This document shows positions 17,784 through 26,183 of a DNA stretch of 64,000 bases, one piece after another (the first letter of the stretch is position 1; each line of letters starts with the position of its first letter). The position numbers and the translations under genes were made by a program. Below the pieces are notes generated by a model. That model had not been told where the DNA came from and did no database searches. It saw only the letters and a program-made list of their open reading frames with translations. The DNA comes from Carnobacterium_A sp049673005 (GTDB taxonomy: Bacteria > Bacillota > Bacilli > Lactobacillales > Carnobacteriaceae): assembly GCF_049673005.1 (NCBI RefSeq), contig NZ_JBATXB010000033.1, forward strand, positions 1-64,000. Direction: 5' to 3'.

Positions 17784-18166
17784 TTAATAACATTCCTTAC
17801 ATTCGCTTCATTCATTTTTAACCCTTGATTATTAGCAATCTTGTAGATACGATCATATCTAGACAATTCTTGGACTTCTTGTTCCAAATTATTATTTACT
17901 GCTGTTGTATTTATAATAGAATTTTTAGTATCTTGTAGACTGCGATTGGTACTTGCTATATTAATTTCTAAGGAAATGCTAACTGCAATTAAGGTGAAGG
18001 CTATAGCCATAATCATACCAATTAACATCTTTTCTGTCCGAGATACAAGTGTCTGTTTAGATGTCGGTTTATGTACAGATCTAATTGTTTGCTCAGGAGT
18101 GATAAGTGGCGACTGTAGAGGGATTTCCATTTCAACTTTTCTAGCTAGATTACTATTAAAAGACAT
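17780..18166 (-). CDS. ftsL: Cell division protein FtsL
   Basis: Small bitopic protein of the FtsL-DivIC-DivIB complex. The 128 residues show a basic cytoplasmic N-terminus (about 1-46), one membrane segment (about 47-68) and an extracytoplasmic coiled coil with leucine/isoleucine heptads (about 70-120). FtsL sequences are poorly conserved, so identity rests on size, topology and the position between rsmH and the PASTA penicillin-binding protein. A GGAAGGAAG SD site precedes the ATG, and the stop overlaps the next start by 4 nt. Confidence 0.9.
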   Translation of the reverse strand: MSFNSNLARKVEMEIPLQSPLITPEQTIRSVHKPTSKQTLVSRTEKMLIGMIMAIAFTLIAVSISLEINIASTNRSLQDTKNSIINTTAVNNNLEQEVQELSRYDRIYKIANNQGLKMNEANVRNVIK

Positions 18167-18202
18167 TTAAATAACTTCCTTCCTAACCCCTATTTAAAGT
18201 TC

Positions 18203-19153
18203 CTATTTTCTTTGTTTTTCTGCTACTCTTAACTTTGCACTTCTAGAACGGTTATTCATTTCTAATTCATTCTCACTTGGCAAGATTGGTTTTCGAGTAA
18301 TTAACTTTAGTTCAGCTATATATTCTTTTGGGATAACTGGCAATCCTGGTGGTAATTCTGGTCCTTTAGCGTATTCTCTAAAAATTGATTTTACAATTCG
18401 ATCTTCTAATGAATGAAATGTGATTACGCTAATTCTGCCTCCTACTTTTAATAAACTAATCGCTTCTTCAAGTGAGTCTTCTACAGAAGATAATTCATCA
18501 TTAACGGCGATTCTTATCGCTTGGAAAACTCTCTTTGCAGGATGTCCGCCTTTTCTTCTAGCTGGTGCTGGAATACCACTTTTAATGATTTCAACTAATT
18601 CTCCAGTTGTTTCAATCGTTTTCTCTTCCCTTGATGCTTCTATCTTACGCGCAATATTTTTTGAGAATTTCTCCTCACCATAACGATAAAAAATGCGTAC
18701 TAAATCTTGGTAAGTCCAAGAATTAACGACTTCTTTTGCGGTTAATGGTGCATCTGTGTCCATTCTCATGTCTAGAGGAGCGTCTTGATGATAGCTAAAA
18801 CCTCTTTGGGCTTCATCTAATTGTGGTGATGAGACTCCTAAGTCATAATATATTCCATCTACTTCATTTATTCCAAGAGCATTTAACTCTTCTTTTATAA
18901 AGCGAAAATTTGATTTAATAAATGTGACCATTCCTTTTTCTACATAACTAGCTAATCGAATTTCAGCATTTTCAATAGCTCTCGAATCTTGATCAAAAGC
19001 ATATAAATGACCGTCTTCACTTAGTTGTGAAAGTAAATATTCGCTATGACCCGCTCCACCTAATGTACAATCAACATAGATTCCATCTGGTACAATAGAT
19101 AATTTATCTATTGTTTCGTGAAGTAAGACTGTTTCATGATTAAATTCTGTCAT
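18203..19153 (-). CDS. rsmH: 16S rRNA (cytosine1402-N4)-methyltransferase RsmH
   Basis: AdoMet-dependent enzyme that methylates C1402 in the 16S rRNA P site. The 316-residue protein starts with the MraW signature H-E-T-V-L-L-H-E-T, then the AdoMet loop D-C-T-L-G-G-A-G-H-S. A helical insertion follows, then the catalytic region Y-D-L-G-V-S-S-P-Q-L-D and V-I-T-F-H-S-L-E-D-R near the C-terminus. An AGGTGGGG site precedes the ATG. It lies 41 nt after mraZ, whose product can repress the cluster. Confidence 0.97.
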   Translation of the reverse strand: MTEFNHETVLLHETIDKLSIVPDGIYVDCTLGGAGHSEYLLSQLSEDGHLYAFDQDSRAIENAEIRLASYVEKGMVTFIKSNFRFIKEELNALGINEVDGIYYDLGVSSPQLDEAQRGFSYHQDAPLDMRMDTDAPLTAKEVVNSWTYQDLVRIFYRYGEEKFSKNIARKIEASREEKTIETTGELVEIIKSGIPAPARRKGGHPAKRVFQAIRIAVNDELSSVEDSLEEAISLLKVGGRISVITFHSLEDRIVKSIFREYAKGPELPPGLPVIPKEYIAELKLITRKPILPSENELEMNNRSRSAKLRVAEKQRK

Positions 19154-19194
19154 TTTTTCCCCACCTAGCTCTTAAACTAATTTATGATACGTTC

Positions 19195-19626
19195 TTAAAA
19201 TCCAAAATCAATCATATTTTCAGCGATTTCATCAAATGATTCTTCTGCTTCAGTTGAAAAATCATTCCACTTTCTTTCGCTCCAAATTTCAATACGATCC
19301 GATACTCCTATGACATGACAAACTTTTTGTAAATCAGCGTGTTCTCTTAATGTTTGAGGTATGTTAATTCTTCCCTGTTTATCTAATTCACACTCTGTTG
19401 CTGCGGAATAAAAAAATCTCGTAAACGCGCGAGCTTCTTTTTTTGCTAATGGGAGCTGTTTAAGCTTTTCTTCAAGTATAGACCATTCGTTTTTTGGGTA
19501 ACCAAATAGACAACCATCTAATCCTCTGGTTAAAATGAAAGTTGTCCCTAAGTCATTACGAAACTTAGCGGGCATAATTAATCGACCTTTTGCATCAATA
19601 TTATGTTTATATTCACCCATTAACAT
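19195..19626 (-). CDS. mraZ: Transcriptional regulator MraZ
   Basis: MraZ is an AbrB-like ring-forming DNA-binding protein that binds direct GTGG repeats before its own gene and regulates the dcw cluster. The ATG at 19626 (MLMGEYKHNIDAKGR) gives 143 residues, equal to the B. subtilis protein, and follows a GGTGGGG SD. An upstream in-frame extension would cross the operator repeats and is rejected. The two half-repeats each contain the D-x-K-G-R / D-K-Q-G-R signature (about residues 12-18 and 90-96). It is the first gene of the division cluster. Confidence 0.97.
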   Translation of the reverse strand: MLMGEYKHNIDAKGRLIMPAKFRNDLGTTFILTRGLDGCLFGYPKNEWSILEEKLKQLPLAKKEARAFTRFFYSAATECELDKQGRINIPQTLREHADLQKVCHVIGVSDRIEIWSERKWNDFSTEAEESFDEIAENMIDFGF

Positions 19627-19666
19627 GTCTAAACTCACCCCACCATCAGTAGATGTTTTTAGTCTA

Positions 19667-19690
19667 CCACATTGCCCCACTTTCCACCAC
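19667..19690 (-). promoter_or_regulatory. MraZ-binding boxes (three GTGG direct repeats)
   Basis: On the minus strand GTGG occurs at 19690-19687, 19680-19677 and 19670-19667, that is, exactly every 10 nt; a fourth overlapping GTGG lies at 19687-19684. Known MraZ operators are three or more short G-rich direct repeats with one-turn spacing just upstream of mraZ, so this is a strong match. It lies 40-64 nt before the mraZ ATG. Confidence 0.85.
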
Positions 19691-19810
19691 AATAATAAGA
19701 TACATTTCAAAAAAAAAAGACTATTGAACTATTTGTTGGTTGTTTATCTTAAACAAAAGAAACATATAGTAAATACCTAGGTGGTGACTTTTCCCAAATA
19801 AAAAACAAAA

Positions 19811-19848
19811 AAGTAGTAAGATAGATTAAAAAATCCATCTTACTACTT
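19811..19848 (-). terminator. Terminator of the DUF3397 gene
   Basis: A long stem (AAGTAGTAAGAT against its complement) starting just after the DUF3397 stop codon is followed on the minus strand by a U-tract around 19803-19812. It separates this gene from the mraZ promoter region. Confidence 0.85.
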
Positions 19849-20230
19849 AAAAAATCAGTAATTTATTTAAAATATTAACTCCTACTAAAGAATAATATGT
19901 GAATAAAGAAAATATAAATACAAAGCGCCAATATGTTTTAAAAAAGCGACTATAAATAATTTCTCCTTTTTTATAAGCTAGAAAAATCGCAATAATCATA
20001 CCTAAACTAAATAGAATAATTAAATAGTAAGGAAAGATAGACATGTTGAAAGTTTGTATACTTAGAATTTGGATACCCATCATCAAATAAGGGACCATCA
20101 AATCTGCAAGCTTAATTCTAATTTCTTGTTTCTTAAAATGATTATTAATACTTTTGCTAAAAATATATAGTAATAAAATTGGTATAATATAAAGAACAAT
20201 ATCCGCTAACTTAAACATAGATTGATTCAA
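19847..20230 (-). CDS. DUF3397 family membrane protein
   Basis: A 127-residue protein with four predicted membrane segments (about 8-24, 44-60, 66-86 and 102-122) and basic loops between them (K-K-Q-E-I-R-I-K; K-K-G-E). It matches the DUF3397 family of Lactobacillales, commonly found just upstream of mraZ; function unknown. The start is a TTG at 20230 with an AAAGGAG SD site at ideal spacing; the next ATG, four codons later, lies further from it. A terminator follows, so it is not co-transcribed with mraZ. Confidence 0.82.
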   Translation of the reverse strand: MNQSMFKLADIVLYIIPILLLYIFSKSINNHFKKQEIRIKLADLMVPYLMMGIQILSIQTFNMSIFPYYLIILFSLGMIIAIFLAYKKGEIIYSRFFKTYWRFVFIFSLFTYYSLVGVNILNKLLIF

Positions 20231-20370
20231 GTTTATTCTCCTTTCAATTAAAATAATAATTCTACCTTTTAAATTGATCTCTTGTTCAATTTACATTAAT
20301 TTTGTATTTTTGTATAGTTATACTATTTGGGTCCTTTAAGTTAATCATATGTATTTTTCTGCAAAGTAAA

Positions 20371-20399
20371 ACACCCTTGAGCCATGGTCTCAAGGGTGT
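20371..20399 (-). terminator. Terminator after rpmF
   Basis: A near-perfect inverted repeat (ACACCCTTGAG against CTCAAGGGTGT) with a short loop lies 30 nt after the rpmF stop. On the minus strand it is followed by a short TTTT tract. Confidence 0.75.
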
Positions 20400-20429
20400 T
20401 TTTAACATTATCTCAAGATACTGTTAGTA

Positions 20430-20609
20430 TTATGCTTCTTTACTTACTACTTCTTTTCCATCGTAGTGGCCACATGCTGCACAAACGTGGTGACTTTTTT
20501 TCAATTCACTACAGTTAGGACAAGCATTCATGCCAGGCACTTCTAATTTAAAATGCGTACGGCGTCTGTTTTTCTTAGCTTTTGATGTTCTTCTTTTTGG
20601 TACTGCCAT
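20430..20609 (-). CDS. rpmF: 50S ribosomal protein L32, zinc-binding form
   Basis: A 59-residue protein translated from the ATG at 20609 after an AGGAGG SD site. It begins MAVPKRRTSKAKKNRRR, the L32 signature. It carries two C-x-x-C pairs (CPNC at residues 30-33 and CAAC at 43-46), so this is the zinc-ribbon paralogue rather than the zinc-free form induced at low zinc. It follows yceD by about 66 nt in the usual yceD-rpmF pair. It is too small to stand out by length but is unambiguous. Confidence 0.97.
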   Translation of the reverse strand: MAVPKRRTSKAKKNRRRTHFKLEVPGMNACPNCSELKKSHHVCAACGHYDGKEVVSKEA

Positions 20610-20675
20610 TATCTACACCTCCTTAAAATTTCTTCTGCTCTTTATTTGTTAGTTTGAAAAGAGAAGATTTAAGCT

Positions 20676-21242
20676 CTAATCTAACTTCTTATCATCAGAT
20701 TCATTTTTAAATAAATCTTTCAAACCTGCAAAACGAGGATCTAAAGTTTCAGCTTTTTGTGCTGCTTTTTCTGATATAAAATCATCCTCAGACATAACAA
20801 CCCAATCATTTCCACTTGGCATTTTATTTTCCTCTTCTTCTTCTTCAGTAAACACCTGAATCGGAATATTTAACAAGACCGCATCTTCTATTGCTTCGGA
20901 TAAGTCGAGCCAATCATTCTCTAGTTGAATAACCGTTCCTTCTTCTTCATCAAATTCGCGACTTGCTACATTTTCTGGAATATAAATCTCGTCTACCTCT
21001 AAAGATAAAGGTATTAATACTGGTTCTAATGATCTTGCGGAAGGTAGTGTCACATTTAATGAAACAACCATATGAAGCAAGATCTCGTTTTCTTGAACAA
21101 TTAGATTTCCTTCCAAAAGAATTGGAGATACGTCTAAAATTTCTTTATCTCTCTTTGTCAATGACTTTTTCAAATCAACTGTCTCAGAAAAAACAAGCGG
21201 TTCAAAGCGGTATTTTTGCAATTCGTTTAATGACCATTTCAT
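20676..21242 (-). CDS. yceD: YceD family (DUF177) protein
   Basis: A 188-residue DUF177/YceD protein. The family is acidic, nearly always sits just upstream of rpmF, and has been implicated in 23S rRNA and ribosome accumulation in bacteria and plastids. Here the N-terminus (MKWSLNELQKYR) and the middle (V-x-V-S-L-N-V-T-L-P-x-x-R-S-L-E-P-V) fit the family. Highly acidic stretches (E-E-E-E-E-E-N) and the C-terminal D-P-R-F-A-G-L-K-D-L-F motif are also typical. A consensus promoter enclosed by an inverted repeat lies upstream. Confidence 0.92.
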   Translation of the reverse strand: MKWSLNELQKYRFEPLVFSETVDLKKSLTKRDKEILDVSPILLEGNLIVQENEILLHMVVSLNVTLPSARSLEPVLIPLSLEVDEIYIPENVASREFDEEEGTVIQLENDWLDLSEAIEDAVLLNIPIQVFTEEEEEENKMPSGNDWVVMSEDDFISEKAAQKAETLDPRFAGLKDLFKNESDDKKLD

Positions 21243-21262
21243 TTTTCATCACTCCTAAAGCA

Positions 21263-21300
21263 ACAAAGGTAATTATACTAGTCTAACATACCTTTGTCAA
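21263..21300 (-). promoter_or_regulatory. Consensus promoter of yceD-rpmF enclosed by a 9-bp inverted repeat
   Basis: On the minus strand TTGACA (21295-21300), a 17-nt spacer and TATAAT (21272-21277) make a perfect vegetative promoter. A perfect 9-bp inverted repeat (21263-21271 with 21289-21297, 17 nt apart) has one arm overlapping the -35 box and the other at the expected transcription start. The arrangement looks like an operator, but the regulator is unknown. Confidence 0.85.
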
Positions 21301-21369
21301 CGTATTTTACCTTACACTAAAAAGCTTGTAATACTTGTTTTCATATAAATTTTCATGTGAAAATAAAAA

Positions 21370-22566
21370 TTAAATTAAGATTATTGGTTGTCTTCGATAA
21401 TCTTGGGGTCGCATTATAGTAGTATAACCTAAATTATAAATCTCTCCTGCTTTAATATCTAATTCCCAAAGAGAAGAATTTTTTTTATTTATATTATTAA
21501 TTATAGGCAAATGAACAGTTTTCTTTACTTGTTTTAGATAAGCCTGACCAGTTTTATTAAAACCTAATAGATGTATCGCTCTAGGCAAGTCTATCTGTGG
21601 TTTTATTTCTGCATCTTTAATATTTAATAAGATATATACACATAATCGTTGCAACCTCACCCAAGTATAACGTTTATTTTTTACTAATGAAATAAAATCT
21701 TTAAAATTATCTGACTCCTTAACTTTTTGTTTTAATCGGAATTCAATTCCTTCTTTCATTTGGTAAACTAAACCTAATTCTTCAACTGATTGATTAATTA
21801 GTTGATACTTGAGCAGAGGCCAATATTTTTCCCAGGTTACCCATTCAGACTCAACTAATAACTTATGGCTAGATTCTGGTAGGAATTCTCTTAAACTAGA
21901 TACTGATTTTTCTTTATCTATGGTATCAGTTAACTCCATCCGAATAGCAGTAGCACTGGCTATTCCCTGATTCTTCGTTATCTCTTTATCGTGGTATGAA
22001 GATTTTATCCGTTTAATAGGAAATAACTTCATTGGATCAGCGTATTTAGCATTTTCTTTCGCGTAGGCAAGACCTAATATCGTATTAGGAGATGTTAAGT
22101 CAAGAGGTGTTTCCGGAAGATATTCTTGCATTATTTGGTTCATTTGAAAAGCATAGCTAGAACCATTATTTTTCAGTTCATTGAAACGTTCTTCTATATC
22201 CGAATCTTTTTTATTAAGTTTCTCTACCATAGTGTAATAATCGATAGCCTTTCCAGTTTCTGCTCCAAAGCAAAAGTTCTGACAACCTAGTGCATGAAGC
22301 AAAGCTATGCCTCCTCTAGCAAAATAATCCGCTGGTTGGACACTAAAAGCTATTGGAAGTTCAACGACTAAGTCGGCTCCACTAGATAAAGCCATTTGCG
22401 CACGGGTCCACTTATCTACAATTGCTGGCTCTCCTCGCTGTAAAAAATTACCACTCATTACAACAATAATGATTTCCGCATTTGTATTTTTTTTAGCTTG
22501 TTCGATATGATAAAGATGACCGTTATGAAATGGATTATATTCTACAATAAGACCGCAACTCTTCAT
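21370..22566 (-). CDS. tmcAL: tRNA(Met) cytidine acetate ligase TmcAL
   Basis: YlbM/TmcAL enzyme that uses acetate and ATP to form N4-acetylcytidine at the wobble position of elongator tRNA-Met. The 398-residue protein has the nucleotidyltransferase signature V-E-Y-N-P-F-H-N-G-H (residues 9-18), the V-V-M-S-G-N-F-L-Q-R-G-E-P segment, and S-A-T-A-I-R-M-E near residue 204. A long C-terminal tRNA-binding part follows. It lies 14 nt after recQ and may share its transcript. Confidence 0.93.
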   Translation of the reverse strand: MKSCGLIVEYNPFHNGHLYHIEQAKKNTNAEIIIVVMSGNFLQRGEPAIVDKWTRAQMALSSGADLVVELPIAFSVQPADYFARGGIALLHALGCQNFCFGAETGKAIDYYTMVEKLNKKDSDIEERFNELKNNGSSYAFQMNQIMQEYLPETPLDLTSPNTILGLAYAKENAKYADPMKLFPIKRIKSSYHDKEITKNQGIASATAIRMELTDTIDKEKSVSSLREFLPESSHKLLVESEWVTWEKYWPLLKYQLINQSVEELGLVYQMKEGIEFRLKQKVKESDNFKDFISLVKNKRYTWVRLQRLCVYILLNIKDAEIKPQIDLPRAIHLLGFNKTGQAYLKQVKKTVHLPIINNINKKNSSLWELDIKAGEIYNLGYTTIMRPQDYRRQPIILI

Positions 22567-22580
22567 TTTACATCCTCACT

Positions 22581-24350
22581 TTAGCTGATAACTGATATTT
22601 CTCTTAATGCTTCAAGAAATACGGATCCATATTTTTCTAATTTATTTTCTCCTACGCCTTTAACCAATAATAACTCTTTGTCAGTTTGAGGCATTGCCTG
22701 GCACATTTGTTTCAGGGTTTCATCTGAAAAAATAAGATAAGGTGGTACTTTTTGTAATGTTGCTAATCCTTTTCTAATTTCACGTAAACGATCAAACAAA
22801 CGATCATCTATTGCAACTTTATGAGCTTTCTGAGCTTGTTTACGCGTAACTTTACTTTTTCCCTTTAGTACCAAAGCACCTTTTTCAGTAATTCTTAATA
22901 AGGGGTATTGTCCATCAGTTGGTGTTAAGTATTTTTCTGCCGTTAGATAGTCAATAAGTTGTGTTACTTCTTTTTGTGGCATCCCGTTCATTAAACCATA
23001 TGTTGATAGCTCTTCAAATTTCCATTGCTTTATTTTCTGATCTTTTGAACCTGTTAAAACTTTCATAACCATAGACTTCCCAAACGTTTCTCCCATTCGC
23101 TTAACACAAGATAATACTTTTTGGGTATCTTTAGTGATGTCAATAGCTTCACGTTCATCTAAACAATTAGTACATTGTCCACATTCAGTACATTGATCAC
23201 CAAAATAGTGAACAATATAACACTGTAGACACATTTGAGTTGAGCCATATTGAGCCATTTCTCTTATTTTTGTATATTCTAATTTTTTATGCTCTTCGTC
23301 CATGTCTGATTGCTCAACAAAATAATATTGAATTTGTATATCTTGTGGTGAAAACAATAAAATCGCATCACTAGGTAATCCATCACGTCCTGCACGACCG
23401 GCTTCTTGGTAGTAAGCTTCGATATTTTTCGGTATCTGATAATGAATAACAAATCGTACATTACTCTTATCTATACCCATTCCAAAAGCGTTCGTTGCCA
23501 CCATTACCGTTACTTCATCATAAAGAAATTTTTCCTGCCATTCATTTCGTTCATTTTCTTTCATCCCGCCATGGTATTTTCCTACAGGTATTTTCTTTGA
23601 TTGCAATAATTCATAAATTCTTTCAACTTCTTTACGGGTACTAGCGTAAATAATGCCAGATTGTCCCTCATTTATTTTCAAATAATCTAATAAATAACGA
23701 TTACGCTCTTGTCCTTTAACAACTTGAAAAGCTAAATTAGTTCGTACAAATCCAGTGTTGACATAATTTTCCTCATCAATGTTTAATAGCTGAAGGATAT
23801 CATTTGATACAATTGGTGTCGCTGTCGCAGTCAAGGCTAAGATAGTTGGTCGATACGAAAAATGTTGGATTGTCTCACACAAAGATAAATAACTAGGCCT
23901 AAAATCATGTCCCCATTGAGATATACAATGCGCTTCATCTATTGCAATAACCGAAACTTTAATTGATTGCATTAAATAAAATATTTCCTCGGTTTGAAAT
24001 CGTTCAGGAGCCACATAAACTAACTTGTAGTCTCCATTACTAGCATTTCTTAAGCGTTCATTCATTTCTTGAGTAGTCAATGTACTATTTAGGAATGTCG
24101 CCGATATACCTAGTTCAGTTAACGCATCTACTTGATCTTTCATTAATGAAATAAGAGGAGAAATAACGATTGTAATACCATCGAAAATTAAGGCAGGAAT
24201 TTGGTAGCATATCGATTTCCCGCCGCCTGTTGGCATAATGGCTAAAGAATCCTTTCCATTTAAAACATTTTCTATTACTTCTGTTTGTCCCGATCTAAAC
24301 TCGTTGTATCCATAAATTTCTTGTAACAATTGTCGGGCTTTTTCAAGCAT
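22581..24350 (-). CDS. recQ: ATP-dependent DNA helicase RecQ
   Basis: 3'-5' DNA helicase for recombination and repair. At 589 residues it contains the whole bacterial RecQ layout: Walker A T-G-G-G-K-S (near residue 44), D-E-A-H box (near 138), and the second RecA lobe with Q-E-x-G-R-A-G-R-D-G. A zinc-binding region with four cysteines (C-x19-C-x2-C-x2-C type, near 375-400) precedes the winged helix, and a C-terminal HRDC domain covers about 510-585. It lies downstream of the methyltransferase terminator, so probably has its own promoter in 24351-24398. Confidence 0.96.
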   Translation of the reverse strand: MLEKARQLLQEIYGYNEFRSGQTEVIENVLNGKDSLAIMPTGGGKSICYQIPALIFDGITIVISPLISLMKDQVDALTELGISATFLNSTLTTQEMNERLRNASNGDYKLVYVAPERFQTEEIFYLMQSIKVSVIAIDEAHCISQWGHDFRPSYLSLCETIQHFSYRPTILALTATATPIVSNDILQLLNIDEENYVNTGFVRTNLAFQVVKGQERNRYLLDYLKINEGQSGIIYASTRKEVERIYELLQSKKIPVGKYHGGMKENERNEWQEKFLYDEVTVMVATNAFGMGIDKSNVRFVIHYQIPKNIEAYYQEAGRAGRDGLPSDAILLFSPQDIQIQYYFVEQSDMDEEHKKLEYTKIREMAQYGSTQMCLQCYIVHYFGDQCTECGQCTNCLDEREAIDITKDTQKVLSCVKRMGETFGKSMVMKVLTGSKDQKIKQWKFEELSTYGLMNGMPQKEVTQLIDYLTAEKYLTPTDGQYPLLRITEKGALVLKGKSKVTRKQAQKAHKVAIDDRLFDRLREIRKGLATLQKVPPYLIFSDETLKQMCQAMPQTDKELLLVKGVGENKLEKYGSVFLEALREISVIS

Positions 24351-24398
24351 AATTTAACCCTCCATTTTTATAAACATATATTTTATCTGATAGATTAA

Positions 24399-24432
24399 AA
24401 AACAGAAAAATCAGTATCGATTTTCCTGTTTT
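24399..24432 (-). terminator. Terminator of the yqeG-methyltransferase operon
   Basis: A stem pairing AACAG-AAAATC with its complement and ending in a run of six T on the minus strand lies about 35 nt past the methyltransferase stop. It closes the seven-gene operon that begins at 28857. Confidence 0.8.
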
Positions 24433-24467
24433 TTTGAAGCGACTAGTAACTTAATACTCACACTTAC

Positions 24468-25202
24468 TTATTTTGAACAGGCAAAAAACCAACGTACTGA
24501 TTCTTTTTCTACTTCGCAATCACCAAAATTAGAATAAGCTTTTATTGAGCTGAACCCAGCTTGTTTAAGCATCTCATAATAGGTTTGTAATGAGTACGTC
24601 CGTTCTTTATGTGTTTCATCGTAACGCTCATAAAGGTCAGTTTCTTTATCGTAAACGAAAAAAGTTAAATCATGCTCAATAGAATGCTTTGTTTCTCCTG
24701 AATAACTTTTCCAAAGAAAACTAATCTCTTCTGATTGGTCATTATACATATATCCCGGAAAAATTTCATCTACTTGATAAGTAGAATGAACATCAAAAAG
24801 AAACGTCCCCGTCGAACCTAAAATTTTAGATACTTCTTTAAAAACACCTAAAACAGCTTCCTCATCTGGCATATAGCAGATAGAGTCTGAAAAACAAGTA
24901 ACAACCTCGAACTCTCCTACTTCAGATAAATCTAGCATATCTCCTTCAATTAGAGGCAATTGTAGCCCAGCTGACAACGCCCGTTCATTTGCAAGGCTAA
25001 GCATATTAGGTGATAGATCTAATCCCGTTACATCATAACCTCGCTTTTTTAACGTTACCGCTAAAGCACCAGTACCACATGCTAATTCCAATAATCTTTG
25101 ACCTTTATTTTGTAACTGTTGGTCTACGTAATGTCCCCAACGTTCATAAAGTGAGTCATCCATAATAGCATCATAAACTTGAGCAAAGGTTTGATAGCTC
25201 AT
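24468..25202 (-). CDS. Class I SAM-dependent methyltransferase (YqeM-like)
   Basis: A 244-residue AdoMet-binding enzyme with motif I L-E-L-A-C-G-T-G-A-L-A-V (near residue 39), the acidic end of strand 2 (D-V-T-G-L-D-L-S) and motif III-IV V-V-T-C-F-S-D-S. It matches the YqeM family that closes the yqeG-to-rsfS operon in many Firmicutes. The substrate is unknown; association with ribosome-related genes suggests RNA or a translation factor, but small-molecule substrates cannot be excluded. It starts 5 nt after the rsfS stop. Confidence 0.85.
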   Translation of the reverse strand: MSYQTFAQVYDAIMDDSLYERWGHYVDQQLQNKGQRLLELACGTGALAVTLKKRGYDVTGLDLSPNMLSLANERALSAGLQLPLIEGDMLDLSEVGEFEVVTCFSDSICYMPDEEAVLGVFKEVSKILGSTGTFLFDVHSTYQVDEIFPGYMYNDQSEEISFLWKSYSGETKHSIEHDLTFFVYDKETDLYERYDETHKERTYSLQTYYEMLKQAGFSSIKAYSNFGDCEVEKESVRWFFACSK

Positions 25203-25207
25203 TTTTA

Positions 25208-25564
25208 TTAAACCATTTCCGTGATGTCAACTAACGGTGCATCACTCCATAATTTTTCAAGATTATAAAACGCACGCTCTGAATAATGGAAAACGTGAAC
25301 TACAACATCGCCTAAATCAATTAATAACCATTTTGCTGAATCTCTACCTTCAACTCGTTTTACTTCGTAGCCGGCTTTTTGTGACAGACTGATAATTTCT
25401 TCTGCAATAGCTTGAACTTGCTTTTCACTATTTCCGTGCATAACTACGAAATAGTCTGCTAAAATCGAAACTCCTCTGACGTCCATAGCCATGATATCTT
25501 CTGCACGCTTATCATCTGCTGCTTTTACTACTAATCCTAATATTTTTTCGCTTGTTGCTGTCAT
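25208..25564 (-). CDS. rsfS: Ribosomal silencing factor RsfS
   Basis: A 118-residue RsfS/YbeB/Iojap protein. The family binds ribosomal protein L14 on the 50S subunit and blocks joining with 30S, saving energy during starvation. Visible motifs are K-A-A-D-D-K-R-A-E-D-I near the start, D-Y-F-V-V-M-H-G-N-S, and W-L-L-I-D-L-G-D-V-V-V-H-V-F near the end. It lies 10 nt after yqeK. Confidence 0.96.
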   Translation of the reverse strand: MTATSEKILGLVVKAADDKRAEDIMAMDVRGVSILADYFVVMHGNSEKQVQAIAEEIISLSQKAGYEVKRVEGRDSAKWLLIDLGDVVVHVFHYSERAFYNLEKLWSDAPLVDITEMV

Positions 25565-25574
25565 GTTGTTCCTC

Positions 25575-26183
25575 CTAGTTTTTTGCTACCCACGTATTAT
25601 ACGTTTCAATAGCCTTTGGATAAATCTCTCTTTGTTTTGAAATTAGATACTGTAATGTGTGTTTTGTTTCAAATGCCACAGCTTGTGCTAAATCACTTTT
25701 AGCTAATTTCCTTGCTTCATCTACGCCAGGAAAATCACGGCTTGGCTCTACGTAGTCAGCAACATAAATAATTTGTTCCAACAAACCCATTTTAGGAGAA
25801 CCCACTGTATGATAACGAATAGCGTTTACTATCTCTTCGTCTTCAATACGTAATTCTTTCTTCACTAAAATTGCTCCTACAGGTCCATGCCAAATCTCAC
25901 TACCATACTGCAGCAAATCTAAATCCAAACTTTCACTAATGATTAAATCCTGCATTTCTTGCGGGTTTCTTTCTTTAGCGTAGTCATGAGTTAACGCGGC
26001 TATACTCGCTGCTTCAATCGAAACATTGTAAAGTTGTGCTAACTCGACAGCAACTTCTTCAACTCCAAGCACGTGTTTAAAACGTATCTCACTCATTTGT
26101 GACTGAACCTTATTAATTAATTCATCTCTCGTGAGCTGAGTATAGTCGCTGCTATAAAATACGTCAGTTGATTTTATCATCAT
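25575..26183 (-). CDS. yqeK: HD-domain diadenosine tetraphosphate hydrolase YqeK
   Basis: A 202-residue HD-superfamily phosphohydrolase. Metal ligands are visible as H in R-F-K-H-V-L-G, the H-D pair in A-L-T-H-D-Y-A-K, H in W-H-G-P-V-G-A, and a C-terminal aspartate in I-I-Y-V-A-D-Y-V-E-P. The YqeK family cleaves Ap4A symmetrically to ADP, linking it to stress nucleotide turnover. The start overlaps the nadD 3' end by 20 nt, so the two are translated together. Confidence 0.95.
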   Translation of the reverse strand: MMIKSTDVFYSSDYTQLTRDELINKVQSQMSEIRFKHVLGVEEVAVELAQLYNVSIEAASIAALTHDYAKERNPQEMQDLIISESLDLDLLQYGSEIWHGPVGAILVKKELRIEDEEIVNAIRYHTVGSPKMGLLEQIIYVADYVEPSRDFPGVDEARKLAKSDLAQAVAFETKHTLQYLISKQREIYPKAIETYNTWVAKN

